A DNA stretch of 53,345 nucleotides from Streptococcus pseudopneumoniae (GTDB lineage Bacteria; Bacillota; Bacilli; Lactobacillales; Streptococcaceae). The position numbers were made by a program, and so were the translations under genes. This document shows, piece after piece, positions 18,437-26,818 of this stretch. Positions within the stretch are counted from its first letter, which is position 1. Every line of letters begins with the position of its first letter. The notes below the pieces were generated by a model. That model was not told where the DNA came from. It did not search any database and saw nothing but the letters and a program-made list of their open reading frames with translations. The stretch is taken from positions 1 through 53,345 of the forward strand of contig NZ_JUQX01000061.1 of NCBI RefSeq assembly GCF_001074565.1, given 5' to 3'.

Positions 18437-18717
18437 GCTTTTTTAGAAAAAAAATTAAAAAAATTTTAAGGTTTCAAACATTTGTCAATGCCTTTATATA
18501 GGAAGAAACTGAAAGGTTTTCTTTTTCTTGATTTGAAAACGTACAAGGGAAACGATTGCATTGATTAGGCTGATTTCTTAGCAAAAATGAAGCTGTTATT
18601 TATTTCAACTATCTTAAATTAGAAAAACTTTATAAGAAAAGTTTTCGTTTCATAAAATAACAGTGGAACCAAGATTCATTCGAAGAAAAAGAAATCAAAA
18701 AAAGTTTCTAAAACCGC
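18437..18717. other. Intergenic region between the divergent mal promoters
   Basis: About 280 A/T-rich bases without a supportable reading frame. One additional weak cre-like sequence (ATGCAATCGTTTCCC on the minus strand, 18547-18561) differs from the consensus at its last base. I see no RNA gene or repeat. Confidence 0.6.
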
Positions 18718-18768
18718 TTGCATTTGTTTTTGAAATGCGTTATACTTAAAATAACGCAAACGTTTGCG
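18718..18768 (+). promoter_or_regulatory. malM promoter with MalR operator
   Basis: -35 TTGCAT (18718-18723), 17 bases, -10 TATACT (18741-18746). The perfect 14-base palindrome CGCAAACGTTTGCG (18755-18768) covers the start point, matching the MalR operator expected at this promoter. Confidence 0.88.
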
Positions 18769-18814
18769 CCTTGATTTGCGCAACGTTTTATTACAAAATA
18801 CATGAGGTGCTATT

Positions 18815-20332
18815 ATGAAAAAACGTCAGAGTGGTGTGTTGATGCACATCTCTTCTCTTCCAGGAGCTTATGGGATTGGATCATTTGGCCAAAGCGCCTA
18901 TGATTTCGTTGACTTCTTGGTTCGTACCAAGCAACGTTACTGGCAAATCCTTCCTCTAGGAACAACTAGTTATGGAGATTCTCCTTATCAATCCTTCTCA
19001 GCTTTTGCCGGGAACACGCATTTTATCGATCTTGACATCTTGGTAGAGCAAGGCTTGTTGGAAGCTAGCGATTTTGAAGGAGTTGACTTCGGTAGCAATC
19101 CAGCAGAAGTTGACTATGCTAAGATCTATTATGCACGTCGTCCTCTTTTGGAAAAGGCGGTCAAACGTTTCTTGGAAGTGGGAGATGTCAAAGCTTTTGA
19201 GAAATTTGCTCAAGACAACCAAGCCTGGCTTGAACTCTTTGCTGAGTATATGGCGATTAAAGAGCATTTTGACAATCTAGCATGGACAGAATGGCCAGAT
19301 GCAGATGCTCGTGAGCGTAAAGCTTCAGCGCTTGAAAGCTACCGTGAGAAATTAGCAGACAAGTTGGTTTACCACCGTGTGACTCAATACTTCTTCTTCC
19401 AACAATGGTTGAAATTGAAATCATACGCTAACGACAACCACATCGAGATCGTTGGGGACATGCCTATCTACGTTGCGGAAGATTCAAGCGACATGTGGGC
19501 AAATCCACACCTCTTCAAGACAGATGCCAGCGGCAAGGCGACTTGCATCGCAGGATGTCCGCCAGATGAGTTTTCTGCAACTGGTCAACTTTGGGGGAAC
19601 CCAATCTATGACTGGGAAGCAATGGACAAAGACGGTTACAAATGGTGGGTTGAACGCTTGCGTGAAAGCTTCAAAATCTACGATATTGTTCGTATCGACC
19701 ACTTCCGTGGCTTTGAATCTTACTGGGAAATTCCTGCTGGTTCCGATACAGCGGCCCCTGGTAAATGGGTGAAAGGTCCAGGCTACAAACTCTTCGCAGC
19801 CGTTAAGGAAGAACTTGGTGAGCTGAACATCATCGCAGAAGACCTTGGCTTCATGACAGATGAGGTTATCGAGTTGCGCGAACGTACTGGCTTCCCGGGG
19901 ATGAAGATTCTTCAATTTGCCTTCAACCCAGAAGATGAAAGTATCGATAGCCCACACTTGGCACCTGCTAACTCTGTTATGTATACAGGAACACACGACA
20001 ACAATACGGTTCTTGGTTGGTACCGTAATGAAATCGATGATCCAACTCGTGAGTACATGGCTCGTTACACGAACCGTAAAGAGTATGAAACAGTGCCACA
20101 CGCAATGCTTCGCACAGTATTTTCATCAGTGAGCTTCATGGCTATTGCCACTATGCAAGATTTGCTAGAATTGGATGAGGCGGCTCGCATGAACTACCCA
20201 TCTACTCTTGGCGGAAACTGGTCTTGGCGTATGACTGAAGATCAATTGACACCAGCTGTCGAGGACAATTTGCTTGACTTGACTACAATTTATCGCAGAA
20301 TTAATGAAAATTTGGTAGAATTAAAGAAATAA
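18815..20332 (+). CDS. malM: 4-alpha-glucanotransferase (amylomaltase)
   Basis: A 505-residue GH77 enzyme that transfers glucan segments between maltodextrins and releases glucose in the cytoplasm. Visible family motifs: [12 protein letters not shown] at the N-terminus, [18 protein letters not shown] (about residue 215), [18 protein letters not shown] with the nucleophilic Asp (about 295), [10 protein letters not shown] with the acid/base Glu (about 343), and YTGTHDNNT (about 395). The length is normal. A GAGG site precedes the ATG. It is first of a two-gene operon with malP, 22 bases apart, under MalR control. Confidence 0.97.
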   Translation: MKKRQSGVLMHISSLPGAYGIGSFGQSAYDFVDFLVRTKQRYWQILPLGTTSYGDSPYQSFSAFAGNTHFIDLDILVEQGLLEASDFEGVDFGSNPAEVDYAKIYYARRPLLEKAVKRFLEVGDVKAFEKFAQDNQAWLELFAEYMAIKEHFDNLAWTEWPDADARERKASALESYREKLADKLVYHRVTQYFFFQQWLKLKSYANDNHIEIVGDMPIYVAEDSSDMWANPHLFKTDASGKATCIAGCPPDEFSATGQLWGNPIYDWEAMDKDGYKWWVERLRESFKIYDIVRIDHFRGFESYWEIPAGSDTAAPGKWVKGPGYKLFAAVKEELGELNIIAEDLGFMTDEVIELRERTGFPGMKILQFAFNPEDESIDSPHLAPANSVMYTGTHDNNTVLGWYRNEIDDPTREYMARYTNRKEYETVPHAMLRTVFSSVSFMAIATMQDLLELDEAARMNYPSTLGGNWSWRMTEDQLTPAVEDNLLDLTTIYRRINENLVELKK

Positions 20333-20354
20333 GACAATATCAGGAGACACAAAA

Positions 20355-22613
20355 ATGTTACCACTAAAAGAATTTGTACAAAAACGTTACAATAAAACCA
20401 TTGCAGAATGTAGTAACGAAGAGCTTTACCTTGCTCTTCTTAACTACAGCAAGCTTGCAAGTAGCCAAAAACCAGTCAACACTGGCAAGAAGAAAGTTTA
20501 CTATATCTCAGCTGAGTTCTTGATTGGTAAACTCTTGTCTAACAACTTGATTAACCTTGGTCTTTATGACGAAGTTAAGAAAGAACTTGCTGATGCAGGT
20601 AAAGAGTTGATCGAAATCGAAGAAGTAGAATTGGAACCATCCCTAGGGAATGGTGGATTGGGACGTTTGGCAGCCTGCTTTATCGACTCAATCGCTACTC
20701 TTGGTTTGAACGGTGACGGTGTAGGACTTAACTACCACTACGGTCTTTTCCAACAAGTTCTTAAAAACAACCAACAAGAAACGATTCCTAACGCTTGGTT
20801 GACAGAGCAAAACTGGTTGGTACGCTCAAGCCGTAGCTACCAAGTGCCATTTGCACACTTTACCTTGACATCAACTCTTTACGATATCGATGTACCTGGT
20901 TACAAGACAGCTACTAAGAACCGCTTGCGTTTGTTTGACTTGGATTCAGTTGATTCTTCTATCATCGAAGATGGTATCAGCTTTGACAAGACAGACATCG
21001 CTCGCAACTTGACTCTCTTCCTTTACCCAGACGACAGCGACAAGCAAGGTGAATTGCTCCGTATCTTCCAACAATATTTCATGGTTTCAAACGGTGCGCA
21101 ATTGATTATTGACGAAGCAATCGAAAAAGGAAGCAACTTGCATGACCTTGCGGACTACGCAGTTGTACAAATCAACGATACTCACCCATCAATGGTGATC
21201 CCTGAATTGATCCGTCTTTTGACTGCACGTGGTATCGAACTTGATGAAGCAATCTCTATCGTTCGTAGCATGACTGCCTATACTAACCACACCATCCTTG
21301 CTGAAGCCCTTGAAAAATGGCCTCTTGAATTCTTGCAAGAAGTGGTTCCTCACTTGGTACCAATCATTGAAGAATTGGACCGTCGTGTGAAAGCAGAATA
21401 CAAAGACCCAGCTGTCCAAATCATCGACGAGAGCGGACGTGTACACATGGCTCACATGGATATCCACTACGGATACAGTGTTAACGGGGTAGCAGCACTC
21501 CACACTGAGATCTTGAAGAACTCAGAGTTGAAAGCTTTCTACGACATCTACCCAGAAAAATTCAACAACAAAACAAACGGTATCACATTCCGTCGTTGGC
21601 TCATGCATGCTAACCCACGCTTGTCTCACTACTTGGATGAAATTATTGGACGTGGTTGGCACCATGAAGCGGATGAACTTGAAAAACTCTTGTCTTACGA
21701 AGATAAAGCAGCCCTTAAAGCAAAACTTGAAGAAATCAAGGCTCACAACAAACGTAAATTGGCTCGTCACTTGAAAGAACATCAAGGTGTGGAAATCAAT
21801 ACAAACTCTATCTTTGATATCCAAATCAAACGTCTTCACGAGTACAAACGCCAACAAATGAACGCTTTGTATGTGATCCACAAATACTTGGATATCAAGG
21901 CTGGTAACATCCCTGCTCGTCCAATCACAGTATTCTTTGGTGGTAAAGCAGCTCCTGCCTACACAATCGCTCAAGACATCATCCACTTGATTCTTTGCTT
22001 GTCAGAAGTGATTGCAAACGACCCGGCAGTAGCTCCACACTTGCAAGTAGTGATGGTTGAAAACTACAACGTTACTGCAGCAAGCTTCCTCATCCCAGCA
22101 TGTGACATCTCTGAACAAATCTCACTTGCTTCTAAAGAAGCTTCAGGTACTGGTAACATGAAATTCATGTTGAACGGAGCTTTGACTCTTGGTACTATGG
22201 ACGGTGCTAACGTGGAAATCGCTGAATTGGTTGGCGACGATAACATCTACATCTTTGGTGAAGATTCTGAAACTGTTATCGACCTTTACGCAAAAGCAGC
22301 TTACAAATCAAGCGAATTCTATGCTCGTGAAGCTATCAAACCATTGGTTGACTTCATCGTCAGCGACGCTGTTCTTGCAGTAGGTAAGAAAGAACGCTTG
22401 GAACGTCTTTACAACGAATTGATTAACAAAGACTGGTTCATGACTCTCCTAGACTTGGAAGACTACATCAAGGTGAAAGAGCAAATGTTGGCTGACTATG
22501 AAAACCGTGACGCATGGTTGGATAAAGTCATCGTTAACATTGCTAAAGCAGGATTCTTCTCATCTGACCGTACAATTGCTCAGTATAACGAAGATATCTG
22601 GCACTTGAACTAA
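20355..22613 (+). CDS. malP: Maltodextrin (glycogen/starch) phosphorylase
   Basis: A 752-residue GT35 phosphorylase that cleaves maltodextrins with phosphate to glucose-1-phosphate. Visible are [17 protein letters not shown] and [16 protein letters not shown] near the N-terminus, the [11 protein letters not shown] active-site region, and the pyridoxal-phosphate lysine motif [20 protein letters not shown] (about residue 600). It is shorter than animal phosphorylases, as bacterial maltodextrin forms are, and lacks the N-terminal regulatory extension. Annotated glgP in some genomes. It works directly after MalM; codon use is strongly biased, as in highly expressed genes. Confidence 0.97.
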   Translation: MLPLKEFVQKRYNKTIAECSNEELYLALLNYSKLASSQKPVNTGKKKVYYISAEFLIGKLLSNNLINLGLYDEVKKELADAGKELIEIEEVELEPSLGNGGLGRLAACFIDSIATLGLNGDGVGLNYHYGLFQQVLKNNQQETIPNAWLTEQNWLVRSSRSYQVPFAHFTLTSTLYDIDVPGYKTATKNRLRLFDLDSVDSSIIEDGISFDKTDIARNLTLFLYPDDSDKQGELLRIFQQYFMVSNGAQLIIDEAIEKGSNLHDLADYAVVQINDTHPSMVIPELIRLLTARGIELDEAISIVRSMTAYTNHTILAEALEKWPLEFLQEVVPHLVPIIEELDRRVKAEYKDPAVQIIDESGRVHMAHMDIHYGYSVNGVAALHTEILKNSELKAFYDIYPEKFNNKTNGITFRRWLMHANPRLSHYLDEIIGRGWHHEADELEKLLSYEDKAALKAKLEEIKAHNKRKLARHLKEHQGVEINTNSIFDIQIKRLHEYKRQQMNALYVIHKYLDIKAGNIPARPITVFFGGKAAPAYTIAQDIIHLILCLSEVIANDPAVAPHLQVVMVENYNVTAASFLIPACDISEQISLASKEASGTGNMKFMLNGALTLGTMDGANVEIAELVGDDNIYIFGEDSETVIDLYAKAAYKSSEFYAREAIKPLVDFIVSDAVLAVGKKERLERLYNELINKDWFMTLLDLEDYIKVKEQMLADYENRDAWLDKVIVNIAKAGFFSSDRTIAQYNEDIWHLN

Positions 22614-22641
22614 GATACAAATTCATACTAATACATTTTGT

Positions 22642-22675
22642 AAAAAGCGAGTTTCAATTGAAATTCGCTTTTTTT
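22642..22675 (+). terminator. Terminator of malMP
   Basis: Long stem AAAAAGCGA-TTTC / GAAA-TCGCTTTTT with one mismatch and a four-base loop, followed by T residues. Confidence 0.85.
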
Positions 22676-22721
22676 GTATGCTTGAGTAGAAATAGACCTC
22701 TGATATTCTATTGAATAGGGT

Positions 22722-22751
22722 TGTAGTTTGCACTTGATTTTCATTGAGTAT
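22722..22751. repeat. Truncated BOX element (boxC end only)
   Basis: TAGTTTGCACTTGATTTTC followed by ATTGAGTAT matches the reverse complement of the boxC terminus. The other end of a BOX element is absent, so this is a remnant. Confidence 0.6.
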
Positions 22752-22851
22752 TATCATTATTTTTATCTGAAAATTGTAAGAAAGTGTGTTAAAATGGAAA
22801 CGTGTACAAGTAGTTGTTTGAATATCAAATTAGAATTTGAAGAGGCTTATT

Positions 22852-23754
22852 ATGAGTAATTTAGAAATTGGGAAACGGATTCGTACCTTACGGACTGAAA
22901 AGGGATTGAGTAGGGAAGCCTTTTGTGGAGATGAAAAAGAACTGACTGTTCGTCAGTTGGGCCAAATTGAAACAGGAAATAACTTGCCCAGTTTAGCGAA
23001 ACTAGACTATATAGCCAAAGTATTGGGAGTTTCAATATCTCAGCTAATTGACGAGGGCTTGTTAATTGTTCCTAAAGAGTATTTAAAACTAAAAACGAAA
23101 TTGATTCGTCAATCTATTCATGGAGATGAAGAAAAAATCCACCAACGTGAAGCTATCTTTGAAGACATTCAAGAACGTTTTTATGATCAACTCCCTGAGG
23201 ATGAACAAATAGCAGTTGAGGTTCTACAAGCTATTGATGATGTATATGTTTCTGAAAATGCCGAATTTGGAGAAGGTTTAATTGAGGAATATTTTGAACA
23301 AACAATGTTACGAACAGAATATTCGACAAATGATTTACTACTGTTGTACTTGTATTTTTTGTCTCTAGCTGTTAATTCAGAACGAGATGAAATAACTTTA
23401 AAAAAAGTTTGTCTAAATATTGTATCTCAAACAAATTACGAAGATGCCAGTTATACTCATCTATTGCAAAGGGTACTTATAGGATTAGTTCTTTATCAAA
23501 TCGATATTGATTATCATGAATTTATTCCTGAAATATTGAGTATGTTAAGAGAAATTATGATTGAAATAGGAGACACTAGTTTAAAACCCACAGTTGATTA
23601 TTTAGAAGCAAAGTATTACCTCTATGGTAAAGGAAATGAAGAAAAAGCCCTACAGTATTACGACAAAGCTATTATGGGAGCAGAGTTTTTAAATGATAAT
23701 TTATTTAAAAACCAAGTTTTAGAGGAAAAAAATCTAGACTTCCCAAACATTTGA
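22852..23754 (+). CDS. XRE/TPR peptide-responsive regulator (RRNPP, PlcR/TprA-like)
   Basis: A 300-residue regulator with an N-terminal helix-turn-helix (residues about 5-62; IGKRIRTLRTEKGLSREAF, LTVRQLGQIETGNNLPSLAK). It continues into an all-helical C-terminal part (about 75-300) with TPR-like pairs such as YLEAKYYLYGKGNEEKALQYYDKAI. This architecture is that of cytosolic pheromone receptors of the PlcR/ComR/TprA kind. ATG 22852 is chosen for the GAAGAGG site; an in-frame TTG at 22837 lacks one. A terminator follows, then an inverted-repeat region and an operon with micro-ORFs and an ABC exporter, which it likely controls. The ligand is unknown. Confidence 0.8.
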   Translation: MSNLEIGKRIRTLRTEKGLSREAFCGDEKELTVRQLGQIETGNNLPSLAKLDYIAKVLGVSISQLIDEGLLIVPKEYLKLKTKLIRQSIHGDEEKIHQREAIFEDIQERFYDQLPEDEQIAVEVLQAIDDVYVSENAEFGEGLIEEYFEQTMLRTEYSTNDLLLLYLYFLSLAVNSERDEITLKKVCLNIVSQTNYEDASYTHLLQRVLIGLVLYQIDIDYHEFIPEILSMLREIMIEIGDTSLKPTVDYLEAKYYLYGKGNEEKALQYYDKAIMGAEFLNDNLFKNQVLEEKNLDFPNI

Positions 23755-23787
23755 TTTGTACATAATAGATATTATTTTCAATAACTG

Positions 23788-23836
23788 AAACAACAGGACA
23801 TAAATGTCAGTAGACAAAGATGTCCTGTTGTTTTTT
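23788..23836 (+). terminator. Terminator after the XRE/TPR regulator
   Basis: Perfect 14-base stem AAACAACAGGACAT / ATGTCCTGTTGTTT (23788-23801 with 23820-23833), an 18-base loop and a T run. Confidence 0.9.
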
Positions 23837-23865
23837 ATTGTAGAGGATTACAATAGACAATGTAA
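23837..23865 (+). promoter_or_regulatory. Probable operator: two overlapping inverted repeats
   Basis: ATTGTA-N6-TACAAT (23837-23854) overlaps TTACA-N8-TGTAA (23848-23865), directly upstream of the micro-ORF operon. A TTACAA -35 candidate at 23848 with an AACAAT -10 17 bases later is only a weak promoter match, which would suit activation by the adjacent regulator. Inference. Confidence 0.5.
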
Positions 23866-23896
23866 GGAATAACAATAATACAGAGAAGGAGATAGT

Positions 23897-23950
23897 ATGT
23901 TTTTATCAGCATTAGCTACTATTACAGCCACTATTTTGTTTTGGAGATAA
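23897..23950 (+). CDS. 17-residue hydrophobic micro-ORF (candidate signal peptide or toxin)
   Basis: A micro-gene with a near-ideal ribosome binding site (AGAAGGAGATAGT before ATG). It encodes MFLSALATITATILFWR: one hydrophobic stretch closed by Trp-Arg. It is first in the operon controlled from the inverted repeats, one base ahead of the next start. It has no similarity I recognise. It could be a peptide pheromone for the XRE/TPR regulator, a membrane-active peptide, or a coupling leader. Confidence 0.55.
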   Translation: MFLSALATITATILFWR

Positions 23951-23951
23951 C

Positions 23952-24161
23952 ATGGAAAATATTAACTATTATTTAGAAGAAAAAGAAGTTAAGTCAAATT
24001 ATTTAATAATAAAAAACTGTCTAGACAGTCGAAGGTTATGTAAAGTGACAATAGATGACAAACTATTTAAATTACTTTTGTTACTTCCAAATGAGGTTAA
24101 AGAAATTAAACTCTCACCAGAATTTAAGAGCAAAGTAAAAGTTATTGATATAACAAACTAG
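23952..24161 (+). CDS. Hypothetical protein, 69 residues
   Basis: A 69-residue soluble protein of unknown function, positioned between the two micro-ORFs. GGAG lies five bases upstream of the ATG, inside the stop region of the 17-residue ORF. It has a mixed charged composition (NINYYLEEKEVKSNYLIIKN), a single Cys near residues 24-31, a leucine stretch (FKLLLLLPNEVKEI) and an acidic-basic tail. No signal peptide or membrane helix is convincing. I do not recognise the family. Its place suggests a role with the peptides or the exporter. Confidence 0.65.
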   Translation: MENINYYLEEKEVKSNYLIIKNCLDSRRLCKVTIDDKLFKLLLLLPNEVKEIKLSPEFKSKVKVIDITN

Positions 24162-24173
24162 AAAGGAAATGCT

Positions 24174-24224
24174 ATGATATTTATTCCAATGCCTATGTTA
24201 TGGTGGTTGTGGTTCAAAAAATAA
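24174..24224 (+). CDS. 16-residue Trp-rich micro-ORF (candidate peptide pheromone)
   Basis: A micro-gene behind GAAAGGAAATGCT encoding MIFIPMPMLWWLWFKK. The WWLW core recalls the double-tryptophan or WxW motifs of streptococcal pheromones such as XIP, but no family assignment is possible by eye. The basic KK end and the hydrophobic body would also suit a membrane-active peptide. It is followed after 19 bases by the ABC ATPase gene, which has its own AAAGGAGAAAG site. Confidence 0.6.
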   Translation: MIFIPMPMLWWLWFKK

Positions 24225-24243
24225 AGGAGAAAGAGGCTGAAAG

Positions 24244-25068
24244 ATGATTAAAGTAGAGAGAGTTACTAAAAGTTTTGAAGATAAAGTTGCTTTAAACAAT
24301 ATTAGTTTTGTAGTAAATGAAGGAGAGATTTTTGGATTCCTAGGTCCGTCTGGTTCAGGAAAAACAACAATGATCAATATCTTGACAGGACAGCTACCTG
24401 CTAATAGCGGAAAGACAGAATTGTTGGGTAAAGATTCTCAAAAATTGCTCCCTTCAGATTTTGAAGAGTTAGGCTTAGTGGGAGATACAAGCGGTTACTA
24501 TGAAAAATTGAGCTTGTACAAAAATTTGCTATTTTTCGCAAAACTATATGATACTTCAACAAATCGAATTGAGGAAATTCTCAAACAAGTTGATCTGTAT
24601 GATAGCAAAGATACTCCAGCTGAAAAACTTTCTACAGGCATGCGTCAACGAATGCTTTTAGCTCGTGCCTTAATCAACTATCCTAAGGTATTATTTTTAG
24701 ATGAGCCTACGAGTGGATTAGATCCTACTACATCAAAGAAAATTCATAAACTATTACAAGAATTGAAAGAAAAAGGAACAACAATCTTTTTAACCACTCA
24801 TGATATGAATGAGGCAACTCTTTTATGCGATGATTTGGCTCTTTTGAATAAAGGCCATCTTGTTGAGCAGGGAAGCCCTAAAGATATCATCCAAAAATAT
24901 AACACGGAAAAGAAAGTCGAACTTACTTATAGCGATACAAGTAGAGAAATAATCAACTTCGAGGCCTTGAAAGAAGAGAACTACCAAAAAATTATGATGA
25001 TTCACTCATGTGAACCAACACTTGAAGATATTTTTATTAAATTGACAGGAGAAAAATTAGATGCTTAA
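24244..25068 (+). CDS. ABC transporter ATP-binding protein (paralogue of 7461-8285)
   Basis: A 274-residue ABC-2 type ATPase. Walker A GPSGSGKTT, signature LSTGMRQR, Walker B VLFLDEPTSGLDPTTS and H-loop TTHDMNE are intact. Length and sequence closely follow the ATPase at 7461-8285, including the C-terminal end LTGEKLDA versus LTGEKLDV. The stop overlaps the permease by 8 bases, exactly as in the other copy. Given the micro-ORFs upstream, export of, or immunity to, a small peptide is plausible but inferred. Confidence 0.9.
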   Translation: MIKVERVTKSFEDKVALNNISFVVNEGEIFGFLGPSGSGKTTMINILTGQLPANSGKTELLGKDSQKLLPSDFEELGLVGDTSGYYEKLSLYKNLLFFAKLYDTSTNRIEEILKQVDLYDSKDTPAEKLSTGMRQRMLLARALINYPKVLFLDEPTSGLDPTTSKKIHKLLQELKEKGTTIFLTTHDMNEATLLCDDLALLNKGHLVEQGSPKDIIQKYNTEKKVELTYSDTSREIINFEALKEENYQKIMMIHSCEPTLEDIFIKLTGEKLDA

Positions 25069-25810
25069 ACGAATTTTAGCCCTTATTTGGTTGAGGACAC
25101 AAGTATTATTGAATAACAAAAACACTTTAGTACAGGTAATATTCCCGTTCTTTCTAGTTCTGCTTTTCCAAAATTTCATGAATACTGATGGAACTCAAGG
25201 GAAAACATTGCTATATAGTAGTTTAACAATGGCCTTCTCATTCTCTTCAGGTTCAATGATTTCAAGTTCGATTGCAGAAGAAAAAGAGAAAAGAATTTTT
25301 AAAACTCTTGTTTTAAGTGGGGTTCGCCGTGGAGAATATCTTGTTTCTGTTCTATTTTATCCTGTAATCTTTGCCTCAGCAGCAATTATTGCCTTCCCTA
25401 TAATGGTTGAATTTGATTTTGGAACAGATTACCCTGTATATCTTGCTGTAGTTTCGTTAGTAGCCTTATGTACTATACTTCTGAATTTAGTTATTGGCTC
25501 TATATCAGAAACACAAACACAGGCTCAAGTGTATGGTTTAATTCCCATGTTAGCTTTATCATTCTTACCAATGTTTTCACAAGTTAGTTCAGAAATTAAG
25601 AATTTTATGGATACAACTTTCTTAGGTATTTATGTTGATTTCTTTAATAAAGCTGATTTTAAATTAAATTTTGATAGTTTAATCGTATCTCTTTTATGGA
25701 TTGTTGGATTATTTGGGCTAAGTTATTGGGCTCTCAAAAATACAAAAAGACCAAAACTTCGAAAACTAACCATCGATAAACTTCATAAACTGTCACTGCT
25801 AAAAGTATAG
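25061..25810 (+). CDS. ABC-2 type transporter permease (paralogue of 8278-8976)
   Basis: A 249-residue permease with six hydrophobic segments and the coupling stretch AEEKEKRIFKTLVLSGVRRGEY. It has the same start overlap with its ATPase as the copy at 8278-8976, but carries a C-terminal basic extension of about 20 residues (KNTKRPKLRKLTIDKLHKLSLLKV) that the other copy lacks. It should form an exporter with the preceding ATPase. Confidence 0.87.
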   Translation: MLKRILALIWLRTQVLLNNKNTLVQVIFPFFLVLLFQNFMNTDGTQGKTLLYSSLTMAFSFSSGSMISSSIAEEKEKRIFKTLVLSGVRRGEYLVSVLFYPVIFASAAIIAFPIMVEFDFGTDYPVYLAVVSLVALCTILLNLVIGSISETQTQAQVYGLIPMLALSFLPMFSQVSSEIKNFMDTTFLGIYVDFFNKADFKLNFDSLIVSLLWIVGLFGLSYWALKNTKRPKLRKLTIDKLHKLSLLKV

Positions 25811-25823
25811 GATAGGAGGTGAA

Positions 25824-25859
25824 ATGGAGATAAATTTAAAATATCTCGGTTTTCTATAA
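25824..25859 (+). CDS. 11-residue micro-ORF at the operon end
   Basis: A very short frame, MEINLKYLGFL, preceded by an unusually strong ribosome binding site (ATAGGAGGTGAA before ATG) 13 bases after the permease stop, and followed within a few bases by the operon terminator. The perfect Shine-Dalgarno sequence is the only argument for translation; it may be chance or a degraded gene start. Confidence 0.35.
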   Translation: MEINLKYLGFL

Positions 25860-25861
25860 TC

Positions 25862-25893
25862 AAATCCGCACCTTAATCAAGTGTGCGGGTTTT
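25862..25893 (+). terminator. Terminator of the micro-ORF/ABC operon
   Basis: CCGCAC / GTGCGG core (25866-25871 with 25883-25888) extended by A/T pairs, an 11-base loop, and GTTTT after the stem. Confidence 0.75.
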
Positions 25894-25913
25894 GTCTTAT
25901 CTGAAAGATTTAA

Positions 25914-26762
25914 TTACTCTGCTTTCCCAACCAAAATCTCTGCTTCGATGGTGATCTCAGTCAACTGACTCCAGTCAATCTTAGTATGGTCGACGTGAAA
26001 GAGTAAGGGTGTCATGGCAAGCAGGGCTTGACGTTGCTCTGCTGTGATATGCTTTGTTAGGGAAGCTATTTGGATAGATTGGATGCTGAAATGTTCCTGG
26101 AAATGTTCTTTGATATCTTGATTAGAATAGTCCTTCTTTGTCAGCTGGTTCTGCACCATTTGACGGATTTCTTTGAGGTGATTTTCAGTTGGGATGACCT
26201 TGATCAAGATACCGTCTTTGGATAAAACGCGACGAAATTCCCCATAGTTAGCAGGGGAAAAGATATCGAGCAGGATATCCATACTGGCGTCTTTTATAGG
26301 AAGTCTAGCCAGATCACCGACAAACCAATTGACTGCCCAGTTGGGTTCACTCTTAGCAGCGATTTGGACCGAGTCTTTTGAAATATCAAAGGCATAGAAG
26401 GTTTTGTCCGGGTGACTTTCTTGGAGTTTACGAGAGTAGAAGCCTTCGCCACAACCGATATCTAAAATTGTTTGGCTAGTTTTAGAATTTGTAAGCAGGT
26501 CTGAGATGGTTTCTAAAATGGCTTGATAAAAGCCAGCTTCTAGGATTTGTTGACGGTTTTGAAAATTTTCCTTGTCGTAGTTAGTGGATTGTTTGATTTG
26601 CGGTGCTAGATTGACATAGCCGAATTTTGCCAGATCAAAAGAATGGCGGTTGCTACACTTGAGGCTAGACTCTACCAAGGTGAGATTTTCTTGGCAGATG
26701 GGGCAGGCAAAGGAGCTAGCAGTAGCAAAACGTTGAAGTTTGGGTTTGAGGTTTGTATTCAT
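25914..26762 (-). CDS. rlmA: 23S rRNA (guanine-N1-) methyltransferase RlmA(II)
   Basis: A 282-residue SAM-dependent methyltransferase. The N-terminal zinc module (FACPICQENL, SLKCSNRHSFD; Cys-x2-Cys, Cys, His at about residues 19-41) and the Rossmann motif ILDIGCGEGFYSRKL (about 98) identify the RlmA family. In streptococci the RlmA(II) type methylates G748 of 23S rRNA and tunes sensitivity to some macrolides and ketolides. It lies directly downstream of tyrS on the same strand, with a terminator between. Confidence 0.85.
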   Translation of the reverse strand: MNTNLKPKLQRFATASSFACPICQENLTLVESSLKCSNRHSFDLAKFGYVNLAPQIKQSTNYDKENFQNRQQILEAGFYQAILETISDLLTNSKTSQTILDIGCGEGFYSRKLQESHPDKTFYAFDISKDSVQIAAKSEPNWAVNWFVGDLARLPIKDASMDILLDIFSPANYGEFRRVLSKDGILIKVIPTENHLKEIRQMVQNQLTKKDYSNQDIKEHFQEHFSIQSIQIASLTKHITAEQRQALLAMTPLLFHVDHTKIDWSQLTEITIEAEILVGKAE

Positions 26763-26776
26763 AGTTTTAGTCTAGC

Positions 26777-26818
26777 AAAAAAAGGACTGGATGGCAAATG
26801 CCTCCAGTCTGCTTTTTT
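26777..26818 (-). terminator. Terminator after tyrS
   Basis: ACTGGA / TCCAGT stem with a GGCATTTGCC inner stem, flanked by A and T runs; it begins at the tyrS stop codon. Confidence 0.75.
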
